Shown piece after piece: positions 36,379 to 42,940 of a stretch of DNA of 64,000 bases. This stretch comes from Actinomadura rupiterrae (GTDB lineage Bacteria > Actinomycetota > Actinomycetes > Streptosporangiales > Streptosporangiaceae), in the NCBI RefSeq assembly GCF_024172125.1, contig NZ_JAMZEA010000002.1:744001-808000 (forward strand), given 5' to 3'. Below the pieces are notes generated by a model. That model was not told where the DNA came from, did no database searches, and saw only the letters and a program-made list of their open reading frames with translations. The position numbers and the translations under genes were made by a program. The first letter of the stretch is position 1. The number at the start of each line of letters is the position of its first letter.

Positions 36379-37778
36379 GTGATCCCGGACGAACTCCACC
36401 AAGCCCGGCAATCAACCAACGCCCGACCGTGGCTGAAGCTGGACGAGCAGCTGCGCCTCAACGACATCGAGGAACACGGCTACCCCGCCCGCCACCCCAC
36501 CCCGCCCCCGGTAACGCCGACCACCGAGACCGCCCTCCTCCTGGCCCTGTGCTCAGCGGACGGCCGCATCCGCGAAGCGGCCCTCCACCCCGCCAACGAC
36601 CTGTCCCCGCTCCTCCCCCTCGTCGTGATCCGCGCCGCCGACTGGGCCAAACCCGTCCGCGACGCCGCCCGAGCCGTCCTCCCCAACCTGCTGCGGGACG
36701 CCCTGCAAACCCCAACCACAAACGCCGCGACGGCCGTCCTGACCGCAACGCACCTCGCAGCCCGCCGCCGAGGCGACTTCGTCCTGGACCTGCTCGCGCA
36801 ACTCCTGCCCGACGCACCCCCCAACGTCCTCGCAGCACTCCGCACCCTGGACGACCGCTACACCCGCCGCCTCGTCTACCAGGCATGGCTGCCTCGCCCG
36901 GACACCCGCGTGCAGGACGTCCTGGACGCAGTCCAGAAGGAATCCGACACCCGCTGCCGAACCTGGGCGGGCGAGTACATCGCCGCGCAAGCGACCGCCC
37001 GGCACCGCCCCGACCTCATGGAGCCCCTGCTGCCTTCGTCCGGCAGCGACCTCCGCGCCCTGGCCCTCACCGCACTCGTCCGCCTGGGAAACCCCGAGCG
37101 CGGCCGGGCTTTCCTGGGAGACCGGTCCGCGCCAGTGCGCGCCGTCGCGCAATGGGCCGCAAGACGCGCAGGCGACGACCCAGCCCACCACTACAGAACC
37201 GCCCTGGCCGGGAACGAGGACCAAACAACAGCTGTCGCCGGCCTCATCTTGGGCCTCGCAGAGTCCGGCGGCCGCGACGATGCCGAGGCAGTAGCGCCGT
37301 TCTTTCAGCACACGCTGCCTCGCGTACGCGCTGCGGCCGTCCGCGCGTACTCGGCACTGCGCGGTCAGGCCAGGAGTGGGGCGCGCTGCTGACGGACCCT
37401 TCCCCGGCCGTGGTTCGCACGGTCAGCCGGGCGATGGTCGCGCACGAGGTGACCGTCCCGGTCGAGACGCTCAGGCGTCTGCTTCGGCCGGCGCGTCCGC
37501 TTCACATCCGCAGGGCCGCGCACAAGCTGTTGCTGCGGCGCGACACCTGGACGCGGCTGGACGCCGATCTGCGGCTGCTCGCAGCGCGTGATCCGGACCT
37601 GGCGGAGGCGGCGCGGAGCGACCTGGGGTCCTGGATGGCGCGCGATGCGGCGACGGTTTACGGCCGCCCGTCGGAGGAGGCGCGGGCCGCGCTCGTCCGG
37701 CTGTTGGAGGACGCGCGGGACGAGTTGCCCGAGGCCGTCGGGGCTCGGGTGCGGTGGCAGCTTGGGGTGCTTGGGTAG
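36379..37778 (+). pseudogene. HEAT-repeat-like protein gene interrupted by a frameshift
   Basis: From the GTG at 36379 the frame runs 338 codons of helical repeats (VRDAARAVLPNLLRDAL, DLRALALTALVRLGNPERG, LPRVRAAAVRAYSALRG) to a stop at 37390-37392. The same repeat pattern continues in the next frame from about 37370 (QEWGALLTDPSPAVVRTV) to the stop at 37776-37778 (YGRPSEEARAALVRLLEDA). A single +1 or -2 type shift near 37365-37375 would restore a ~465-residue protein. It may be a true pseudogene, a programmed shift or a sequencing error. It is transcribed with sbcDC and the repeats resemble HEAT or PBS-lyase-like scaffolds. Confidence 0.75.
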
Positions 37779-37779
37779 G

Positions 37780-38229
37780 TCAGGGGGCGCCGGGGCCGGG
37801 GAGGAGGGTTACTTCGGTGGGGTGCATGCGGGCGCCGCAGTGGGTGCAGTGGAGGCCGGCGTTGCTGGTTTCGCCGCAGGTGTTGTGGTGGTAGAGGACG
37901 GGTGGGCCGGCTTCTCCGGCTAGCCAGCGGTCGCCCCAGGCGGCCATGACCATGAGGACGTCCACGAGCTCGGTGCCGCGTTCGGTGAGGACGTATTCGT
38001 ATCTGGGGCGCTGGTCGTAGGGGCGGCGTTCGAGGACGCCGCGTTCCACGAGGTGGTCGAGGCGCTCGGTGAGGACCTTGCGGGAGATGCCGAGGTCGGC
38101 CTGGAGCTGCTGGAACCGGGTGAGTCCGGCCCAGACGTCGCGGAGGATGAGCGGCGACCAGGGTTCGCCGATGACGTCGAGGGTGCGGGCGATCGAGCAG
38201 GCCATCGCGCCGAAGTCCGTGCGCTGCAT
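37780..38229 (-). CDS. HxlR family winged-helix transcriptional regulator
   Basis: A 149-residue HxlR regulator. The conserved core is CSIARTLDVIGEPWSPLILRD, FQQLQADLGISRKVLTERL and the wing GVLERRPYDQRPRYEYVLT. An unusual feature is a C-terminal Cys/His pair pattern (NTCGETSNAGLHCTHCG) that could bind zinc or sense redox state. TAGACT lies 6 nt before the ATG, pointing to a leaderless transcript. It is divergent from the small F420/FMN oxidoreductase gene, its likely target, with repeated GGGAACTCCG sites between them. Confidence 0.93.
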   Translation of the reverse strand: MQRTDFGAMACSIARTLDVIGEPWSPLILRDVWAGLTRFQQLQADLGISRKVLTERLDHLVERGVLERRPYDQRPRYEYVLTERGTELVDVLMVMAAWGDRWLAGEAGPPVLYHHNTCGETSNAGLHCTHCGARMHPTEVTLLPGPGAP

Positions 38230-38250
38230 GGGATCAGTCTACGCATTGGG

Positions 38251-38304
38251 GTTCCTTTAGGGAACTCCGACTGTTATGGTCTTGGAGTCTCCTCGGGGAA
38301 CTCC
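38251..38304. promoter_or_regulatory. Candidate HxlR operators in the divergent region
   Basis: GTTCC-TTTAG-GGAAC (38251-38265) is a perfect 5-bp-arm inverted repeat. GGGAACTCCG occurs at 38260-38269 and again at 38296-38305, 36 bp apart. The second copy also sits in a GGAGT...ACTCC dyad. The placement between an HxlR gene and its divergent neighbour suggests autoregulation and control of the oxidoreductase. Confidence 0.5.
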
Positions 38305-38330
38305 GGGGGAGGGATGATGGGAGGAACGCG

Positions 38331-38714
38331 ATGCTGAAGCCAGAGGTCCGCCGCGCTGTGGAGGGCACGGCCCTGGGCCACCTCGCCACCGTCCTGCCGG
38401 ACGGGTCGCCGCACTCGGTGCCGCTGTGGGTGGACGCGCGCGGCGAGCGGATCGTCTTCCTGACCGGGCCGGACTCGCGCAAGGCGCGGAACCTGCGGCG
38501 CGACCCGCGGGTGGCGCTGTCGCTGACGTCCGCCGAGAACCCGTTCGAGCCGATCATCGTGCGCGGGCGGGTGGCGGAGTGGATCGAGGGGGACGAGGCG
38601 TGGGCGATCATCGACGAGATCGCGGAGAAGTACCTCGGCCGGCCCTATTCGCGCGATCTGGAGCGCGTCGTGGGCGTGATCGAGCCGGAGCGCCAGATCG
38701 TCGGGGTCAACTAG
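38331..38714 (+). CDS. PPOX-class F420/FMN-dependent oxidoreductase (split barrel)
   Basis: A 127-residue single-domain split-barrel flavin/deazaflavin-binding protein of the pyridoxamine-phosphate-oxidase superfamily. GHLATVLPDGSPHSVPLWV, FLTGPDSRKARNLRRDPRVALSLT and RGRVAEW are characteristic of the actinobacterial PPOX F420-dependent group. GGGAGGAAC before the ATG is a strong ribosome site. It is divergent from an HxlR regulator, a pairing usual for redox-stress genes. The substrate is unknown. Confidence 0.92.
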   Translation: MLKPEVRRAVEGTALGHLATVLPDGSPHSVPLWVDARGERIVFLTGPDSRKARNLRRDPRVALSLTSAENPFEPIIVRGRVAEWIEGDEAWAIIDEIAEKYLGRPYSRDLERVVGVIEPERQIVGVN

Positions 38715-38715
38715 G

Positions 38716-38814
38716 GCCGTTTTCGGCCATTTCGGAAATGCGCGGAACGGCATTCCGCCGATCCCGCATCGGGACGCGGGCCGCGGCGGAACGATATTCC
38801 GCGGGCCCGCGTCC
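38716..38814. terminator. Cluster of three hairpins between converging genes
   Basis: GGCCG-TTTT-CGGCC (38716-38729) follows the oxidoreductase stop directly. A GCGGAA/TTCCGC hairpin follows. The largest has arms GGACGCGGGCC and GGCCCGCGTCC (38772-38814) enclosing a second GCGGAA/TTCCGC stem. Located between a plus gene and a converging minus gene, they probably act as a bidirectional terminator. No long T-run is present. Confidence 0.6.
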
Positions 38815-38846
38815 GAAATATGGGTGAGAGGGAGCCGTCTCGGAGG

Positions 38847-39017
38847 TTACCAGCGGTACCACCGGCGGCGGGCGCCGGTGCCTTCGGCGGAGCGGAGGAC
38901 GAAGCCGAGGATCCACACGACCAGGACGACCAGGGCGATCCACCACAGGACGTGGACGGCGAATCCCAGCCCGCCCAGCAGGATGGCCAGCAGGAGTACG
39001 GCGAGGATGAGCGCCAC
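38847..39017 (-). CDS. Small hydrophobic membrane protein (lmo0937-like), 56 aa
   Basis: The minus strand encodes a 56-residue protein with two hydrophobic segments (LILAVLLLAILLGGLGFA and ALVVLVVWILGFVL) around a short HVLWW turn, and a basic C-terminal tail (RRRWYRW). It resembles the small hydrophobic proteins of the lmo0937 family, which are often stress-induced. The start is GTG at 39017, with AGGAAG upstream at slightly long spacing. A SigB-type promoter pattern lies at 39065-39088. The function is unknown. Confidence 0.82.
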   Translation of the reverse strand: MALILAVLLLAILLGGLGFAVHVLWWIALVVLVVWILGFVLRSAEGTGARRRWYRW

Positions 39018-39064
39018 GGCGCTTCACTTCCTTTTCCTGTTGATTTCCGGGTGACGGTTCCTAT

Positions 39065-39088
39065 GTACCCCTGATAGGCGATTCATGC
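39065..39088 (-). promoter_or_regulatory. SigB/SigF-type promoter (GCAT-N14-GGGTAC)
   Basis: On the minus strand GCAT, 14 bp and GGGTAC precede the small hydrophobic protein gene by ~48 bp. This fits the GNNT-N14/16-GGGTA(T/C) pattern reported for Streptomyces SigB-type factors. It lies in the same window as three similar sites at 45940, 52331 and 52930. Confidence 0.55.
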
Positions 39089-39172
39089 GTGGCGTGCGCC
39101 ATACGGTAATTCGGCCCCGGGATCGCGCGTTCCGGGTGTGTCGTGGTGCCGGTTCGCGGGAAGGGGCACGGG

Positions 39173-40876
39173 ATGCTCCATGTGCTGCGTGATTACGCCT
39201 TCGTCGGGGACGGTGAGCGGGGCGCGCTGATCGGGCCGCACGGCGATTTCGCCTGGATGTGCTTCCCGTCGTGGGAGTCGCCGCCGGTGTTCTCGGGCCT
39301 GCTGGGCGGGCCCGGCGCGTACGTGGTGTGCCCGGTCGCCGAGCGGCGGGTGTGGGGCGGGTACTACGAGGACGGCGGCCTGGTCTGGCGGAGCCGCTGG
39401 GTGGTGCCGGACGGGGTGGTCGAGTGCCACGAGGCGCTGTGCCGTCCGGCGGACGCCGGCCGCGCGGTGGTGCTGCGGCGGATCCGGGGTGTCCAGGGGA
39501 CGGTGGCGGTCCGGGTGCGGTTCGGCCTGGGCGGCGACCACCGGCTGCGGCGGGAGGACGGCGCGTGGCGCGGCGACGCGGACGGCCTGTACTTCCGCTG
39601 GACGGGCGCGCCGGAGAACGCCGCAGGCTGGCCGCTGGCCTTCGAGATCGACGTGCGCGAGGGCGAGACGCACGATCTCGTACTGGAGCTGTCGAATCGT
39701 CCGCTGGACGGTCGGCCGGAACCGCCCGACCGGCTCTGGCAGCGGACGCAGGACGACTGGAAGGCGCGCATCCCCGACTGCTCGGACACGTTCGCGCCGC
39801 GGGACGCGCGCCTGGCCTACGGCGTGATGATCGGTCTGACCTCGGCGCACGGCGGGATGGCCGCAGCCGCGACGACGTCGCTGCCCGAGCATCTGGCGGG
39901 GACGCGGAACTACGACTACCGGTACGCGTGGATCCGGGACCAGTGCATCGCGGGCCAGGCCGTGGCCGCGCACGGCGGGCACTTCGGGCTGCTCGACGCG
40001 GCGACTGGGTTCGTGGCGGACCGGCTCATCGAGGACGGCGCGCACCTGACGCCCGCCTACACGGTCTCGGGCGGCCGGGTCCCGGACGAGAGCCCGGCGG
40101 GCCTGCCCGGATATCCCGGCTCCCGCGCGGTCTACGGCAACCACGTCACCAGCCAGTTCCAGCTGGACGCCTTCGGTGAGGCGCTTCTCCTCTTCGCGGC
40201 GGCGGCCCGGCATGACCGCGTCGATGCGCGGATCGCCGACGCCGCGATGCGGGCCGTCCGGGCGATCGAGGAGCGCTGGCACGAGGACGACTACGGCATC
40301 TGGGAGACCGAGCCCGCGCAATGGACGCATTCGCGCCTGGTGTGCGTCGCGGGATTGAGGTGCGCCGCCGCCTCGCTCGCCGCCCAGAAGGACAAGGCGG
40401 AGTGGGAGGCGCTCGCCGACCACATCCAGGCGGAGACGGCGACGTCCGCGCTGGACGGTCAGGGCTACTGGCGCCGCGCCCCCGACGACAAGCGGGTGGA
40501 CGCGGCGCTCCTGCTCCCGGCGCTGCGCGGCGCGTACCCGCCCGATGCGGACCATGCCGTCGCCACCTACCGGAAGATCCGCGACGAGCTGGAGCAGGAA
40601 GGCTTCGTCTACCGGTACCGCCTGGCGGACGAGCCGCTCGGCGAGGCCGAGGGCTCGTTCACGCTCTGCGGCTTCATGATGTCGCTGGCCGATCTCCAGC
40701 AGGGCGACCGCGAGCGCGCGCAAGGACGGTTCGAGCGGGCCCGTTCGGCGTGCGGCGAGACCGGGCTGTTCGCCGAGGAGTACGACGTCCGCCAGCGGCA
40801 GGTCCGCGGGAACCTGCCGCAGGCGTTCGTTCACGCGCTGTTCCTGGAGGCCGCGACGCGCCTCGCCGCGCCGTAG
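39173..40876 (+). CDS. GH15 family glucoamylase/trehalase-like enzyme
   Basis: A 567-residue glycoside hydrolase family 15 protein. After an N-terminal beta-sandwich (IGPHGDFAWMCFPSWESPPVF), the alpha/alpha barrel shows NYDYRYAWIRDQCIA, the general-acid region DDYGIWETEPAQWTHSRLVC and the second Glu in TGLFAEEYDVRQ. These are the standard GH15 landmarks of actinobacterial proteins related to trehalase and glucoamylase. AAGGGG 7 nt before the ATG at 39173 fixes the start. No signal peptide is seen, so it acts in the cytoplasm, probably on glycogen-derived oligosaccharides or trehalose. Its 3' end overlaps the converging SDR gene by 46 bp. Confidence 0.9.
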   Translation: MLHVLRDYAFVGDGERGALIGPHGDFAWMCFPSWESPPVFSGLLGGPGAYVVCPVAERRVWGGYYEDGGLVWRSRWVVPDGVVECHEALCRPADAGRAVVLRRIRGVQGTVAVRVRFGLGGDHRLRREDGAWRGDADGLYFRWTGAPENAAGWPLAFEIDVREGETHDLVLELSNRPLDGRPEPPDRLWQRTQDDWKARIPDCSDTFAPRDARLAYGVMIGLTSAHGGMAAAATTSLPEHLAGTRNYDYRYAWIRDQCIAGQAVAAHGGHFGLLDAATGFVADRLIEDGAHLTPAYTVSGGRVPDESPAGLPGYPGSRAVYGNHVTSQFQLDAFGEALLLFAAAARHDRVDARIADAAMRAVRAIEERWHEDDYGIWETEPAQWTHSRLVCVAGLRCAAASLAAQKDKAEWEALADHIQAETATSALDGQGYWRRAPDDKRVDAALLLPALRGAYPPDADHAVATYRKIRDELEQEGFVYRYRLADEPLGEAEGSFTLCGFMMSLADLQQGDRERAQGRFERARSACGETGLFAEEYDVRQRQVRGNLPQAFVHALFLEAATRLAAP

Positions 40877-41829
40877 GCGAGCAGAGTCCCGGCGGCGAAG
40901 GCGCCCGTGACTGCGGCGCGGTGCTGGCTGATCCACACCTGCGGGCTCGACGGGTGGGAGTCGGTGTCGAACCGTCCGTGCGCGCCTTCGTCCTCAGCCT
41001 GGTCGCGCGGCTCCCAGAGGTTGCCGTGCGGCGGCCCGGCGCGTTCGGACGTCTGCTGGCTGTCGAACCCGGTGCGGGCCAGGTAGCGGTCGAGGAGGCC
41101 GGGCGCGATCCGGTCGGCGAGCAGCGTCAGGACGGTGGACGCGCCGACCCAGTACTCGCGCCGCCGCGGATGCCCGGCCGCGAACACGATCGCCTCGGCG
41201 GCGACCTCCGGCTGGTAGATCGGCGGGACGGGCTGCGGCTTGCGCGGCAGCCGCGACAGCACCCAGTCGAACTGGGGCGTGTTGACGGCGGGCAGGTGCA
41301 CCATGGTGATCCCGACGCCGCTGCGCTCGTGCAGCAGCTCGCAGCGCAGCGACTCGTACATGCCCTGGATGGCGTGCTTCGCCCCGCAGTAGGCGGATTG
41401 CAGCGGGATCCCGCGGTGCGCCAGCGCCGACCCGACCAGGACGATCACGCCGCGCTCGCGCGGGCGCATCACGTCCAGCGCGGCGCGGGTACCGTGCACG
41501 AAGCCGAGGTAGGTGACCTCGGTGACGCGCTTGTACTCCTCGGGCGAGATCTCGGTGAACGGCGCGAACACCGAGGTGAAGGCGCAGTTGACCCACACGT
41601 CGATTGGACCGAGCTCCTTCTCGACGGTGTGCGCGGCCTCGGCGACCTGGCGCGGGTCGGCGACGTCCACCTCGATCGGCAGGCCCTGGCCGTCCAGTTC
41701 GCGCGCGACGCTCTCCAGGCCGGCGCGCCCGCGCGCGAGCAGCGCGACCCGCGCGCCGCGAGCGGCGAAGGCCCGCGCGGCGGCCCGTCCGACTCCGGCG
41801 GACGCTCCGGTCACTACGACGACTTCCAT
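40831..41829 (-). CDS. Short-chain dehydrogenase/reductase with C-terminal extension
   Basis: A 332-residue classical SDR. The cofactor loop is TGASAGVGRAAARAF, and the usual NNAG reads NCAF. The catalytic Ser is in LVGSALA and the YxxxK in SAYCGAKHA. An extension beyond ~250 residues ends with a single hydrophobic helix (AVTGAFAAGTLLAYGAA), suggesting membrane attachment. GGGAGAGCC precedes the ATG. It lies 28 bp downstream of the enolase-superfamily gene on the same strand and overlaps the convergent GH15 gene. The substrate is unknown. Confidence 0.9.
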   Translation of the reverse strand: MEVVVVTGASAGVGRAAARAFAARGARVALLARGRAGLESVARELDGQGLPIEVDVADPRQVAEAAHTVEKELGPIDVWVNCAFTSVFAPFTEISPEEYKRVTEVTYLGFVHGTRAALDVMRPRERGVIVLVGSALAHRGIPLQSAYCGAKHAIQGMYESLRCELLHERSGVGITMVHLPAVNTPQFDWVLSRLPRKPQPVPPIYQPEVAAEAIVFAAGHPRRREYWVGASTVLTLLADRIAPGLLDRYLARTGFDSQQTSERAGPPHGNLWEPRDQAEDEGAHGRFDTDSHPSSPQVWISQHRAAVTGAFAAGTLLAYGAARRVAASRNSA

Positions 41830-41857
41830 GGCTCTCCCGTCATGTCGGGCAAAAGGG

Positions 41858-42940
41858 TTAGGCGACGCGGAAGCGCTCCGCGTCCGGGCGGCGGAACGCC
41901 AGGCCGAGCCCCGGCTCGCCGTCGCGCGGACGGACCGTCCCGCCGTCGGGATCGAGGACGCCGTCGAAGAGCATCGACTCGATCCGGACGTGGTCGTGGA
42001 ACCACTCGATGTGCCGGGCGTTCGGGATCGCCGCCATCACCGCCGCGTGCAGGTGCGGCGCGCAGTGCGCGGACAGCTCGCGGTTGTGCGCGCGGGCGAG
42101 CCCGGCGACCCGCAGGAACTCGGTGTACCCGCCGCAGCGCGTGACGTCGGCCTGCGGGCAGTCGACCGCGCCGATCAGGTCGCGGAAGTAGGGCAGGTCG
42201 TAGCCGTACTCGCCGGCCGCGACCTCGCACTCGACCGCGTCCCGGACGGCGCGGAGCCCGGCCGGATCGTCGGACGGGACGGGCTCCTCGAACCAGCGCA
42301 GCCCGAGGTTCTCGGCGGCGTGCGCGACCTGGACGGCCTGCTTGACCGAGTAGGCGCCGTTGGCGTCGGCGTACAGCTCGGCGTCCGGTCCGATCGCGAG
42401 CCGCGCGAGACGGAGCCGGGCCAGGTCGCGCTCCTCGCGGCCGCCCCGGGCCTCACCGATCTTGATCTTGACGCGCGGGATGCCGAGCCCGGCCACCCAG
42501 TGCTCCAGCTGCTCGCGGGTCCGCGCGTCGTCGTAGGTGGTGAAGCCGCCGGACCCGTACACCGGCACGTCCGCGCGGCAGGCGCCGAACAGCCGGTGCA
42601 GCGGCAGGCCGAGCACGCGGGCTTTCAGGTCCCACAGCGCGCAGTCCACGGCGGAGATCGCCATCGAGGACGCGCCGGGACGCCCCGCGTTGCGGACGGC
42701 CCGGCACATGCGCTCGTGCGCGTCCGGAACGTCCAGGACGCCGACGTCCTCGACGGCGGGCGCCAGCAGCTCCCCGACGAGCGCGGCGACCGGCGCGGGC
42801 GCGTACGTCCAGCCGATGCCGTGGTGCCCGTCGGAGCGGGCCTCGACCAGCACCATCGTCGTGGACGTCCAGGACAGCGTCCCGTCCGCCTCCGGCAGGT
42901 CGGTCGGGATCCGGTACGCCGACGCGGCGATCCGGGTCAT
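41858..42940 (-). CDS. Enolase-superfamily (mandelate racemase/muconate lactonizing type) sugar-acid enzyme
   Basis: A 360-residue two-domain protein. The barrel carries the catalytic VKIKIG (KxK), metal ligands in LYADANGAYS, WFEEPVPSDDP and the GEYGYD Glu, and a His in LSAHCAPHLHAA. That set matches the MR/galactonate dehydratase subgroup. The ATG start overlaps the stop of the FAD/Fe-S gene (ATGA), so the two are coupled. Together they could process an aldonic or hydroxy acid: dehydration by this enzyme and oxidation by its partner. The exact substrate cannot be assigned. Confidence 0.88.
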   Translation of the reverse strand: MTRIAASAYRIPTDLPEADGTLSWTSTTMVLVEARSDGHHGIGWTYAPAPVAALVGELLAPAVEDVGVLDVPDAHERMCRAVRNAGRPGASSMAISAVDCALWDLKARVLGLPLHRLFGACRADVPVYGSGGFTTYDDARTREQLEHWVAGLGIPRVKIKIGEARGGREERDLARLRLARLAIGPDAELYADANGAYSVKQAVQVAHAAENLGLRWFEEPVPSDDPAGLRAVRDAVECEVAAGEYGYDLPYFRDLIGAVDCPQADVTRCGGYTEFLRVAGLARAHNRELSAHCAPHLHAAVMAAIPNARHIEWFHDHVRIESMLFDGVLDPDGGTVRPRDGEPGLGLAFRRPDAERFRVA

